Notes under the pieces: generated by a model
What the model was told of the DNA's origin: nothing
What the model saw: only the letters and a program-made list of their open reading frames with translations
Database searches by the model: none
Shown: in pieces, positions 11,901 to 23,758 of the stretch
Layout: each line of letters starts with the position of its first letter
Position numbering within the stretch: the first letter of the stretch is position 1
NCBI GenBank assembly: GCA_947034895.1
Contig: OX344761.1
Span: 70,431,839 to 70,495,838 of the forward strand
From: Rhytidiadelphus loreus
Lineage: Eukaryota; Streptophyta; Bryopsida; Hypnales; Hylocomiaceae
Length of the DNA stretch: 64,000 bases
Reading direction: 5' to 3'
Position numbers and translations under genes: made by a program

Positions 11901-14116
11901 GTAACCGCGGTGGAGGTATTTGGTCTAATCTTGTCATTGGTGGTGTGTTCATTTGAATTGTTTTGCTTCCTTTTTCTTGTCCTTTTTAATTCATTATAAT
12001 TGGTTGTCTTTATTTTGCACTCATTAAATTTCACACTTTTACTTAATCATTAATTTGGTGTGCTTAATTTATATTAAGTATTTTCACATTATTAAAAGTT
12101 CAGAATATCACATTTAGTTCACTCTCTAAAATTTCAGTTGTCATTAAAATTCAGCCAGCCTTAAGGGATTCAGTTGTAAGCAACCGGGACTGGGCAACCG
12201 GAACTGGGCGATTGGACAGGGTGACTGGACCGGAAAGGAGCGACGCAACTGGGCGACCAGAACGGGGCGACGGAACGGGCGACGGGACGAGCGCCAATCA
12301 CGCCTCGCCACGTGTCGATCGGCAACAACACGGGGAGAACCAACGAGCAGCAACACGGGGAGACCAATGAGCAGCAGAACAGGGGAGGGAAGCTCCAAGC
12401 TTGGATACTCCAGACAGTACGATCAAAAGCTTCGACCAACTTTTATTAAACCATAGCCAAAAATTCAACAACAACAACAACAAACCAACAATTGGAAGAA
12501 GAGGGGGAATAAGAAGGAAAGAATTTAACACGTGAAGGAATTGAAAGATTAAACAACAATTAAGGTGAGAATCTAACTATTCATTTGGCTAATTGTTTTG
12601 GTTTGTTTATTCAATTTATTCTTTCTACTATTCATCGATAGATTTGTTTTTGATTGTTTTTGATTATTTTATTAGAATACTATTCATCCATTTGGTTTTA
12701 ATTATTAATTAGGATTCCAAAGCTAAATTAGTTGTTTGTTTGTAGTTTGGGAATTTGTTTTATTAGGCCTAATAAGCCAAATAGATAAAAACAAAAGACA
12801 ACTAATATCTTTGGAATATTAAACTAAAAACTATTAAACAATTGGCAAATGAATAAAACTACTATTCATTGAAAACTTGGAAAAAATGAATTAAATTTAT
12901 CATTTAATTTAATTTCCTAAAATCAAAGGATTAGTTTTAAATTGCCAAAACTAACAAACTTGGACTTTTTAGATAGGTTTAGAAACAATAATACTAAAAT
13001 TTCTTTCAAATTCATGAAAGACAATGGAGAATTTCAAGGAGACAATTATGATGGTGTTTTGCGATGACGGGACGATCGACATGCTTGACACCAAGGTATG
13101 ATTTCAAAATTTATCTTTTGTCTTTTCTTTTGCTTTCATTCTTTTAAAATCTAGATTAGAAAATTAAAACTAACAAAATTAACCATTAAGAATTCAATAG
13201 CTAGTAGAATTTAAATTGTTAGAAAACCTTTGAAAATTTAACTAAAGTCGTAAAGGTAATAATTAGATTAACTTTGAATTAATAGTAATCTCATCCAAAA
13301 GAATCTCAAAAGGAATCTAATTTAATTTAGGAACTTAGGGAATATTAGAATAATTAGGGGAAGTCAAAGCCTAATTTATCTACTTATTCTCTTGAAAATT
13401 ATTAAAGGAACGAATTCCATCCAACCAAGGGGAATTTTCATCCATTTAAAAGTTTTCACCTAAAAGTTATAAATTCTTACTTTTTATCTTAACAAGAAGT
13501 TAATTAATCACTTTACTCATAAAAACCATAAAACCCTAAAAATTCACTAAAATTAGAATAATCACTTAGAATTAGGATTAATTAAAGAACAATTAGGAAT
13601 ATTCTCAAGGCACGACTAGGGAATCTTTTGAAACCATAATTTTTTAGAGAATCTTTTGAAGATTCCAAATCCACCTTTTACTTTTAAAATTACTCTGATT
13701 TGGAAGGATAAAAGAGTGGATGAAGATTTGACCTAAATTTGGATGAAAATTACTAAAATAGGTCAAAATTAGGTTTTCTCTAAAAATTCCGTTAGATAAC
13801 TTAATTAACCTTTCAACCCTGAAATTTAGATTTATTTTACATTATTTTGTTATTTTTAGTTGACGGATGAAGTTTTTAGGATAGAATTAGGTACAAATTT
13901 CATCCACACATAACTTTCATTAGGAATATCAGAATCCAACTTGCTTTACCATTTTGGAAAGGGCAAATTGTATTCTTTGATTTAGTTTAGGTAGAATTTT
14001 AGTTTAGCTAGAAGTTTAAATCACAATTAACTAACCCTCAACAACCTTTATTTCTTAACTATTAAAGTGTTTTGAAGTACTTAAATTAGGTAAAAATCAA
14101 CATAACAAAGTGTCCA
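11901..14116. other. Non-coding stretch with short GC-rich tandem units at 12,184-12,375
   Basis: Positions 12,184-12,290 hold degenerate units of about 15 bases built on 'actgggcgacc' and 'gaacgggcgac'. They are followed by a duplicated 'gagcagcaacacgggg' phrase (12,330-12,375). Overlapping minus-strand frames here are products of this composition. The rest is AT-rich without recognisable genes. Confidence 0.55.
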
Positions 14117-16279
14117 TTGCTTGGAAGGCCAAAGAACACTACGTTTACATTTCACCCTTGCAATTTGTTAACTTATGCTGCTAGAACCTGTGTGCAACTT
14201 TCTGACTTAAGGGTGGAGTTAGAAACACTCACACCTAACGAGGAAACCAGAAAGCCAAGCAGGAGGAAGGAAAAAAAAGAACGGAGACCACCCAGAGGGG
14301 GGGAAACCGAATCGCAAGACCGACCCGAGCGAGCAACGCATGCTTGGCTCGTTTTCATTGGGCAGGTTTAGTGTCTTGTGTATCTTACCCCCTCTGCAAT
14401 GAAATACTGATTCATATGTTTCCAAAAGAAAAGAAAAAGTAAGGACTCAGGCTTCAGTGCTTTTTTTGTGATACAAAGCTAAGCATGTAACTGTGGTCAA
14501 GTCCCTCCAAAATTTTAACACCAGTTCCATTTGTTTCAATAATAAATAAAAATAAAAATAAAAATTTAACACCAGTCATTGGTCATGGAAGTAGCCTTGT
14601 AATTTATCACAAAAAATAACAACACTACTTACCTGACAAATTCTTCAGAAATGATTCAAGGGAAGGGCATGTCCTTGACATGACAAGGAGCTGCAGCAGG
14701 CACCTTCCAAGGATCAACCAAACCACTGATGAGCCACACTCAAGAAACCAGAAAATCAACTTCACCAACTTCAAGACAACCTCGGATTCTGTCAGTGTTA
14801 CGAAAACCAAACTTATTAAGGTCTATGTTATGTTATAAGAAAAAACTCTATTGTCAGTGCCCACTATGTATCAGGATTGTGTATTTTGAACTATTTTTAA
14901 TGCTCATTCTAGATTCTAGATACAGAGTGATACAATGCACTGAAAAGAGGTATAGTAGGAGCACCCATTCCCAACCAGGGATGGGTACCTGACTTGTAGA
15001 GTACCCCTATTTCCAGCCAAGCCAAACTCCTCTGTGAATCATGTTCAAGAGTCTAGTTTTAATGACATGCACAATATGCGAGGCTGTGAGGACCAATTGC
15101 TAAATGCCATGTATTACAGCATTTATTATTTTGAAATTTGTACGTATGAGTAGTAACTAGTCTCCCCTATGAGTGGAATTGCAAGACTCTAGATGTTATG
15201 TATAAGTTCGGAACACTTTTTGCCTTCTAAAATTCACAGAAATTTTAGTTTTGCAAATAAAATTCTGAAAATTTTGCGGTCCCAATATTTTCTATCTCCC
15301 TACATGGGAAAATTTTCAAACGCAGCCAACTGCTCACCATCTGTTCTATAGATGCTTAAGTGATTAGGTATGGGTGGTCCTACTATAGTCACCTCGGTTT
15401 CCTCCATTTCCTCCCCCCTCCCCCCAACAAAAAATAAAAGAGCCGTTGATTTAAAAATAAAAATAAATCTTCCCCCCAAATGCCATTGATCTTTAATACA
15501 CCCTTGAATATGGATACAAATACATGTACGGACATAGATACGATATGCTATATTGATATGAGATACGGTATGGATTCAGATACGATCATGGTACGGGATA
15601 TGGATATGGATATGATATGGGATTTATCCCATATCGAATGCCACCTCCACCCTCACTTGAAAATTATAAGTGGTGGGATGGGGGGTGGACTTTAGAAAAA
15701 AATTAATATAATTTAATTTAAATTTTCTGGGATACTGGGAGGTTAGATCAAAATACAGTTTGTTCTCTCTCACACACATATATATATGTGTGTATGTGAT
15801 TTTATCCTTGGATTTTACTCAACAAAATAATGTGGAAGTTTCAGCATATCAAAGAGTAAGAGGTTGCACCAGACAGGCAATGTCTCACAACTACCATCTG
15901 CACTCCTTTTCCAAAGCACTTCAACTGAATGTTATGTATCAGTCCCCTTCTTGTGCATTGTTTGTTTTGTCTTCTGAAACCCTGAGTAAGTTGTAACCAA
16001 AGTTGCAACATATGTATTCCTCTTGCTGCTGCTGTTGAGCTTCAATCGAAGGCATGAGCTTGGCATTCATCACTGAAACACGGAGAGAAACATTCTCTAG
16101 TTAGAGAATTACAGAAATCAGAGTTCCATTGAATCAGGCACTTCTGCAATTAAAAAAAACAAAACATGAAATGCAAGATTTGAGCGTTTGAAATTATCAA
16201 TGAATGCAATTCCCCCCATCCTCAAGATGCGAGTGCCATTGTCCGAGTGATTGTGATTGTGTTGTATTTGTTGCAGTAA
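14117..16279. other. Non-coding stretch
   Basis: No gene is recognised. Positions 15,480-15,640 hold degenerate units of 'gatatgg/gatacg', and a (TA/TG) repeat lies at 15,770-15,795. The GC-richer stretch at 14,220-14,345 has short open frames on both strands without a recognisable protein. Confidence 0.45.
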
Positions 16280-16734
16280 GAGCATCTGCAATGCATCTGG
16301 TGTCCCAGTCAGCATCGGGACTGTGCCAAGTGCAGACAGATTTTCTATTTAAATTTGTGCTCCAATGCAACTGTTGTTGGGGCCTCCAATTACATGGCCT
16401 TGGTATGCAACCACACGGGACCATCTAATTTGCAAGATGTGGAGGGCCTGCAAGTTGGCCTGTTGTAGGAATAGTCATTATTGTCAACGCTTTTCAAGCA
16501 TTGGTATGTGTGCAATTCAATCTTCTTATGCTTCCATGAAAAGTCTTTTTTTAATATAGATTCTTTTCTTTCTTTCTTTTTATAGTATGAAAGATGTCCA
16601 TTTGATGTTTGGATTGCCGGCTTTGCATTGGGTCAATTTTTCCAAAGGAGAAATTGGCACTATGCAGGCCTTGTGGAATGGCCTACCATTTGCCATTACA
16701 GGGCTTGTATGCCGAGTATGCATCGTAGATGCTC
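16280..16734. mobile_element. MITE with TAA target duplication (Harbinger/Tourist-like), 455 bp
   Basis: The left end is GAGCATCTGCAATGCAT after TAA (16,277-16,279). The right end is ATGCATCGTAGATGCTC before TAA (16,735-16,737). The ends pair with two mismatches over 17 bases. A 3-bp TAA duplication fits the PIF/Harbinger superfamily. The interior codes for nothing recognisable. Confidence 0.7.
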
Positions 16735-16737
16735 TAA

Positions 16738-18466
16738 ACTTCCAACCATCTTGACTAGCTCGTAGTACTTGCAATATGACATTAGTGGTTCGTTCTAAGG
16801 AGCATTAATCGAAACCGCTCTTAGGTGGCTCATTTGTCTTGGAAAATGTATGAGAGAATTAATTGTTACAAAAGAAATGTCTAATGTTGTGCAAAACTCA
16901 AAAGGTCGTGACTCTTTATTTCTTAAGAATTGTTCTTATCTCTTGCCAACTTGAGGCATCCACCTAGGAATGGTAAATGCCAAAGCACAATGGTTTGAAT
17001 TGCCTCTTGAAAACCTTTGTTATCACTACCTCAATGACCACCAAGTGTGATTATACCTTAAGTGTAAATAGCAACTAGATAATCCTCCAATGTCAACCAA
17101 GGCCCAAGACATCCTTTTGATGAATAAAAAGTATGGACGTTGACAACATTTTAACCCTAAAAAAATGACATTTCCTTGCCTCACAAGCAAACCAAGGGAG
17201 TACCAAAATTCTCCTTGAAGTAGGGCATCCGTCTTGTTGCTTGTCCAAAATTTGTTTGTTTAGGGCATGCAAAAGTGAACAATGAATTGCACTTTGACTT
17301 TGTAACCTAAATATGGTTGAAACATTACAAAAAACTACAAAACACTTTTTGTCAACAGTTCTTTCAAAACCTAGCCCAAAGGGCTGTACATGTCATTTGA
17401 GAGTAATTGATATATACACACAATCTAGTTATATTAGCTATTTTTGAATCTATATGAGATTTTATTTTAAAACTCCTAGAATATGCATGTAAGTATATTT
17501 TAGAACTTGAATGTGGTTTTTTGTTCTTTAAAACCTCATTTTGACATTCAAGATGGATTCTTGGGATTTTTTTCCTTCATATCAAACTCATAGAATGAAG
17601 ATATCCAAATCTATTCTCTACTCTACTTTGAAAACTTTGAAAACTTCTTAATAATATGTATTTTAGTTTAGTTTGAAGTTGAAACTCTACAACTATATTT
17701 CCATACGTAAAATGAATGAAAATTGATTTGCTAGCTATGATGCTCTAAACTATGATATATACACATATGTTTTTAAAGGGTATTTTATATTTAGAATATT
17801 TGATATGAATTTTGTTCACTTTTTTCAAAAATCTATAGTATTTATAAATTTTCATAATTTTTTTTGTAATTGTATGAGTTATTTTTTGGAAAGTAAGAAA
17901 TAAGAAATTCATATATATACTTTGGTGACATCATAGTCATGAATTCACATTCTTTGTAAATGAAAGTTTCAGTGTCAATGCAAAACCCTCTTCCCACCCT
18001 CTTCCACTTTGGGCCACAACTAACAAAACTTTGTATTCACATAATCCCAAAATATCCCTTGTCTAACTATGTTCCCTATACATGAGCCAACCCAAACAAA
18101 TCTTGAACAACAATGTAGAGGGGACACAATCCAAATGCAACTAGGAAACAAATGATTTGAGGTGATTATCCATTACCGTTTTGATTTGGGTGATTTGGAA
18201 GCATCCACTAACATGCTTTTTTCTTATTGCTTTTTCTTTTTTCTGAGAGAGGAAGAAAAAAAAGTTCCAAATTCAAAGTAAAAGGAATAGCTTAGGGACT
18301 TCTTTTGAAGTGCCCCCACATAAGAGCAACCCCACAGCAACACGGGGAAGCCACACTCTAAACAATTTGAGCCTTTGATTTTCTTTGTCAAAAGACAATC
18401 AAAGGCTCAAAATGTTTTCAGAGTCACTTCCCCGTGTTGTTGTGGGGTCTGTTCGAACATTGTTAA
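16738..18466. other. AT-rich non-coding stretch
   Basis: I see only short frames, A/T-rich sequence and no RNA gene or transposon ends. Confidence 0.45.
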
Positions 18467-18688
18467 CCCTTAAACGTCGAAGGGGGGACCTTCGAAATCT
18501 TCCTTTTCTATTACCGTGTGAATCATTGACCTCTAGAATTGCAAAATTAGTCATTGGAAGTCAAACTACTGTAGAAGATCTTCCTTTTCCAAAACAAATT
18601 TAGAGGATGAATAGTTGCACTTCTGTCCTATACAGTTTGATTCCTTGTCATCCATCGGACACAAAACGTCCGCCTCGACGTTCAAGGG
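18467..18688. mobile_element. Short TTAA-flanked MITE, 222 bp
   Basis: The left end is CCCTTAAACGTCGAAGG after TTAA (18,463-18,466). The right end is the complement of CCCTTGAACGTCGAGG, before TTAA (18,689-18,692). The interior shares 'gaccttcgaaatcttcc', 'tcaaactactgtagaagatc' and 'ttgtcatccatcggac' with 21,933-22,141, so the two form one subfamily. Confidence 0.8.
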
Positions 18689-18692
18689 TTAA

Positions 18693-19844
18693 CTAACCTA
18701 AACCCTTCCCTTCCCTCCCCTTTACAGATTGGAATAATATCCCTCCCCATAACCCCCCAAGGATTGCATCCAATTTTATTTGCAAAGAGACGTCAGTTGA
18801 CCGGAGGGAGATATTAATTGCATGAAGACGAAGATTGGAGAGAGACCATAGACACGGAACTTGGGTCTCCTGCTTTCATGGGGGAGCAGAACGGACCCCC
18901 CCCCCCGCAGTGTACCGTTGGTGATTTATAATATTTTGTGGTTTTTGAAGTGCCCCTTCCCAACAATACCCCGGGCTCTCCCCCCATTCGTTTCCCAAAC
19001 CAAAAAAGTTAGTTTCATTTGTGCCAAAAACAAAACAAAACAAAACCCAAAAAAGTTCAGATCCATTCAGTATCATAGTCCCATACATGAATGGGAAAGG
19101 ACGATCTGACTCCGGCATGTTGAGCTCTCCCACAGACAGACTACCAATAAGTTAGTGCCACAGCATAACTCATTGAATAACTTAGATTGCCACATGCACA
19201 GACTTTTGTTCAACCGAGAATCTCCACCGGCGCCACTCAAAGTCCAACTTCCACTGTACTGATACCCACAAATCCACAATCATAGCCACAAACTCAAACC
19301 CAAGCAAGCCTTGGCAAGGACGAAGCTCCCACGTTCCCGTGACGACGTTCCCAAGTTCCCATGCCAGTTCCTGATGCCGGTACCACCACTCACTACTCAA
19401 GTCAGTAGCAGCCTGACGCTGCTGCAGCTGGTCTGCGCTGGTCCATACTAAATAATCATATCCGTCACCTCCAAAGTCCAACCACAAGCCTGACGCACAC
19501 CTCCTCAATTCAACGGCCCCGCCCACATGGAGTTTTTTTAAACATTAAACCCAGGATGGGTCCATTCACACTCCGTCACCAAGGGGGAAAAGTTTTATTT
19601 TTATTTTTTATTTATTTATTTGACACAAATAAAGGAGACCTTTACTGCAAGAAGAAAAGAGAAGAATACCCAGCCGCAAGCGGCCTGTGAGGGGCAAGTG
19701 ACAGACACGGACTGGACAATAAAATACAGAGAGAGCGCCAACAGGAGGAGCGGGAACCGCTTATCCAAGGCAAGAGCCACCTAAGACGGTTGGAACACAA
19801 AATCCGTTCTAGGGTTGGAGAGCATCCAACGTGGTGAACCACCC
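18693..19844. other. Non-coding stretch
   Basis: A run of C residues lies at 18,897-18,906, and A-rich 'caaaacaaaacaaaac' at 19,027-19,045. The minus-strand frame of 114 codons at 19,182-19,526 has no recognisable domain and is not called. Confidence 0.4.
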
Positions 19845-19920
19845 ACTATAACAAAAGTTGGTAAATAAAAACCGCACTCAAAATTGAGTGTGGTTCTTTT
19901 TTACCAACTTTTATTATAGT
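19845..19920. repeat. Foldback element with about 37-bp arms
   Basis: The arms 'actataacaaaagttgg...cactcaa' and 'ttgagtg...ccaacttttattatagt' pair with about five mismatches and almost no loop. This would form a long hairpin in DNA or RNA. It may be a very short MITE or a duplicated end of one. Confidence 0.75.
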
Positions 19921-19979
19921 AACCAACCATCTTTGCAAACAGAGCATTACAAGTCCATCGAGAAGCAAACCTATTCGTA

Positions 19980-21520
19980 ATCAATTCCTTTATAATAGGG
20001 CACCTAGAGCGTTGTTTACACACCAAGTCCCATTCCGCACGCTTCTACAAGAGTTTAGTAGGATGCCAATGGATGTTGTTGAAGGTTGCATCATTATGTT
20101 CAATCCACAACACCCACAAAATGACAGTACGGAGCACCATCCAAATTCTACTCACCTCATTAAAATGGCGGGAATGCGGTCAGAAAAGATGCCTTGTTTC
20201 TAGGTGAGGGGACGCCAAGGGCCAACTGCCTCCTTGGTGGTGATGAGAGCATTCATGATATGAATGCCCCACTGCCAAGCTCTCTATGCTGAGGGACACT
20301 TCCAAAACCTGTGGAGAACTGATTCATGAGCTTTATTAGGACACATTGGACAACTTGTGTCCACAGTATGGTGTATCCATCCATGTCAAGCATTGACCGC
20401 CACCGTCCGATGCCAAACTAGTCAAAGGAGCCCAACCTCTTTGGGCGTACGCACTTTGGTCCAAACCATTGTCCATCTGAGACGATAAGAGAGTGGCAGG
20501 ATACCTTGCCACTTTTTCCTGATCATGTTAGGAATCACTTGCTTGTCCCTAAGTAGCTCACGACCAAGCCAAGCGCTAAAGGTCGTGAAGGGGATCGGGC
20601 CGTAGTTACCTCCCCATTGAAACCTCTGAGGGTCCCAACGAAGTCAGTCAATCCGTCCATAGAAAAAAAGAATCTCTAACTTCCTATTGCCCCGAGTGAT
20701 TGTAACAACACGAATCCTATGGAAGGTGCCTTGGGCTTGGAAGCTATTAATTACTCCCTGCTACTAACATATGAGCTAGAGGCTTCCAGGTGGCTAAGGT
20801 ACCCAAAGACCCTCGTACTTCAAAGATCTTGGTTGTTGTTGGCAAGGTCCAAGTTCTAATCAGGCTTCTAACCCTCAGCCCCAAGACCCTTTACATTAGG
20901 TGACAAACAATGGCAAAACGTCAGCTTCGGCTCCAAAACACTCTAAGCACTCTCCCTCAGCTAGAAGTGGGTACACTGTGGTCAATAAGGGCCCCCAAAC
21001 ACCATGAAGGGCCTAGGTTGTAGCTTCCCACATATCAAATTCGCTTGCCAGAAGCCCGAACTTCTCCACTGCTTTGTCATTGGTGATGAGCCATCCATTC
21101 GCCCATGCATCCCCTATTGTGCACAGCCCTGCTTGGTGGAGTTTAGTTGCTCTAGTACGAGCAAACCCCGGTCCAATTTGTAAGGAGAAAGGAGACCACC
21201 AAAGTGATTCACTTTGAAGCTCTTTTGGAATGTTAGGAGGCACCATCATCACATCCCCACTAGCTTCCTCCAAGCTTCGCATGCTCTATTCCACGACTTG
21301 GAGCCATGACGTGCTTGAAACCGAGAGATGGTGAAGAACTCCATACTAGGGGCCATCGGCCTCCTTTACACGGTTGGAAGTTGGATAACTGGAATTGTAG
21401 CAACACAAGAAGGTTGGACGGATTAGGTTTGTAGACCTTAACCACCCATTTTGCCATAAGTGGCCACAAAAGTGTCAGTGGCATTGATTAAACTCAAGCC
21501 TCCTTTGTCCTTAGTCTAAC
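19980..21520 (-). pseudogene. Decayed LINE reverse-transcriptase 3' region (minus strand)
   Basis: Minus-strand translation across shifting frames gives pieces typical of the C-terminal part of plant LINE ORF2. They run in order: KGGLSLINATDTF (about 21,500-21,460), AKWVVKVYKPNPSNLL and LSNFQPCKGGRWP (about 21,450-21,350), WWSPF...GPGFARTRATKLHQAGL (about 21,215-21,120), and a CPMCPNKAHESVLHRFWKCP stretch like the zf-RVT zinc-binding module (about 20,365-20,300). Frameshifts and stop codons separate them, so the element is dead. The upstream polymerase and endonuclease regions are absent. Family assignment comes from remembered LINE motifs and not from a search. Confidence 0.65.
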
Positions 21521-21714
21521 AACATTGAGTCCAAGCTACCTTCGCTCTTGTCCTATGTAGGGTGCCCGACTACATAAACATCATTACCATACTTTTGCAC
21601 TTTGCCACTCCTGACAAGGTGCCTACCTAAGAGGAAAAAAGTTTGATCTTGATTGTAGGGTTAACTAAATATGTTTGCTTGGATGTAACCCCGTGAAGAT
21701 TCAAAGTATCTTAA

Positions 21715-21928
21715 CCCTTAAGTGTTCCGACGTCCATATTCTAAACGAGGAACAAAGGATTTTGAGGAGCTATTTTGTCCAACTAACTTCTCATTCATCC
21801 AATGTAACACTTGATTCTTGAAAAGACAACCTTCCTTAATGATCAATTTTATGAAATTCTCGTGAATGATATTTTTGTAGAAAGATATAAACAAAATTAG
21901 ATAGAAAAAGGATCAAGGCGTTAAGGGG
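21715..21928. mobile_element. Short TTAA-flanked MITE, 214 bp
   Basis: Starts CCCTTAAGTGTTCCGACG after TTAA (21,711-21,714) and ends CGTTAAGGGG before TTAA (21,929-21,932). It directly abuts the next element and shares that TTAA with it. The interior resembles no other element here clearly. Confidence 0.65.
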
Positions 21929-21932
21929 TTAA

Positions 21933-22141
21933 ATGACAAAGGGGTGACCTTGGAAATCATCCCTTTCCATTATTGTGTGAATCATGGGCTTTAGAAATAG
22001 CAAAAGCACTCATTGGAAGTCAAACTACTATAGAAGACCTCCCCTTTTCACAACAAAATTCCAAGGATGAATAGTTGCACTTTTGTCCTACTACAATGAT
22101 TCCCTTGTCATCCATCGGACCGCTTCCTCGATGTTTAAGGG
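21933..22141. mobile_element. Short TTAA-family MITE missing its left tip
   Basis: The interior matches 18,467-18,688 (for example 'gaagtcaaactactatagaaga' shortened and 'cttgtcatccatcggac'). The right end is CGATGTTTAAGGG followed by TTAA (22,142-22,145). Its left CCC tip is absent, and the preceding TTAA is shared with the neighbouring element. This suggests insertion or recombination at the left border. Confidence 0.65.
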
Positions 22142-22145
22142 TTAA

Positions 22146-23339
22146 TGAATGGTCTAGTACTTTGGGGGTTTAAGAAGAAAGAAAGAATGAATGTAATTAT
22201 AGAAAGTATATAAAAAAACCCAATGGATTTGAAAAACAAACACTTGTACTAACTTATCAAAATAATTCAACATTGTGGAACATCACGTCTATAATAATGG
22301 AATATAATGTTGGTTGTGGTTGTAATGTTGATTTTGGATAAACCTTGCCTTGTTCATTTTGTCATGTATAGATTTGAACAATTTTTTGGGCTAATGGTCA
22401 TGCTCTTGGTATTTAAAACTTAATCATGAAGCAGTCATGGAAGACTAAAAGCGTTTGATGAATGACTTCCCCCAAGATTGTAGAAATAAAGAATGTGCCT
22501 ATTCATCATGGAATTTGAAGATTTTTGATTGACTACATGGTTGGTGTGGCCCCGTCCTTCTGTTCCAAAGTTAAATTACAAACCATTTCAAAGGATTCCA
22601 AGCAACTTGACTCACATCACCTCAATTCAACCCCACCCCTACCATTGCTACTTTTCAAAACATCAATCCAACCTAAATCTAAGATAAGAGGTTCGTAAAA
22701 CTGACATGCCTCCCCTATTTAGGAACGAGTGACATTTTCCTTGGAAATATCTATGACTGTCATTGATCATGAAGTGGGTGCGCTTTATGGACCTCCCCCA
22801 CCTTAAAATCCCTCCCCAACGTCTCCCTCCCCTCTGTCATCTCGCATCTCAACGTTGCTGCAGGTCACTCAGGCTTGTTGCTGCAGGTCACCCAGGCTTG
22901 CTCCTGCAGGTAAGCATGTTTCACAGTACTGACTCAAGTCACTCAACAGTTTCACAATTTCATAAAACTGGAGGTATACCCAAGCTAATTTAAGGTTCAA
23001 TTCCTTACTCATATTTGCGGCGCGCCTTGAATGCAAGGAGTTGGTAGACCAAGTGTGAGCTTGAGATTCTGGAGAGTATAAGTTACGTCAGGGAGAGTGC
23101 GCGCGCACACTTTAAAGGTAGTTACGCCGCTTGAGTTCCATGAAGAAACAACTTTGCTTTGTATATATATATATTTCTCTGGCAGTGTCGAGCTGCGACC
23201 CACGTTGTCGTTGCACCATCTCGGGCACCATCTGTAAACAGGAAGTGAGTCTAGACGAGTGAGTTCGAAGGCAGGAGCAAAGGCAAGGGCATTTTAAGGT
23301 AGCAAACCTCTAGAGTTGAGTTGAAACTAGAGGTGCGAT
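22146..23339. other. Non-coding stretch upstream of the sugar transporter
   Basis: A short tandem of 'ttgctgcaggtcac(t/c)caggc' occurs at about 22,855-22,910. Purine/pyrimidine alternation 'gcgcgcgcacac' lies at 23,098-23,110 and a TATATATATATAT run at 23,161-23,173. Composition becomes GC-richer towards the transporter gene. No gene is called. Confidence 0.45.
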
Positions 23340-23670
23340 CTCGGGGCTTGTCTCATCTCACCGACGAGCTGTATACGTACCGCTGGTTGAGCTCTGCAGT
23401 TTCAGAGATTAGGAGCGAGTGCAGCTCGAGGTTGGAGACGAAATTTAAAAGTTCTGAAATCGTAGCCTCTTGCTAGCAAGCTCTCGTCAATTCGCTTAGT
23501 AAGTACGTTTGAAATATATTCCGGCCGTGTGTGTGTTTGATTCTGCAGCTAATTTGCAAACAGACACTCTCAGGTCTTGTTTCGACCACCGAGCTGTACA
23601 CCGCTGCTTGAAGCTAGCTAGCTCTGCAGTTTCAGAGATTAGAAGCCTGCGCAGCTCTCGCTTGTTTCTT
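23340..23670 (+). repeat. Duplicated segment in the leader/promoter of the sugar transporter
   Basis: Two degenerate copies share 'gctctgcagtttcagagatt' at 23,391-23,410 and 23,621-23,640 (offset 230). Around it are 'gagctgta', 'ccgctg' and 'gcagctc' in the same order. The duplication lies 90-420 bases before the transporter ATG. It is probably in the 5' leader or core promoter, though no transcription start can be fixed. Confidence 0.6.
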
Positions 23671-23758
23671 GAACTCTTTTTGCTCGAATTCACGTCGTGA
23701 TTGCATCCCGCTGCAGAGGTCGATCGATCATCAGGTGAAGCGCTAGAAGTAATTGGCG

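Noticed and set aside
12144..12531. Three overlapping minus-strand frames
   Set aside because: They result from GC-rich degenerate tandem units that keep several frames open at once.
13024..13098. Short ATG frame ending at a good donor (CTTGACACCAAG|GTATGA)
   Set aside because: Only 25 codons, with no following exon that could be linked. Possible first exon, but unsupported.
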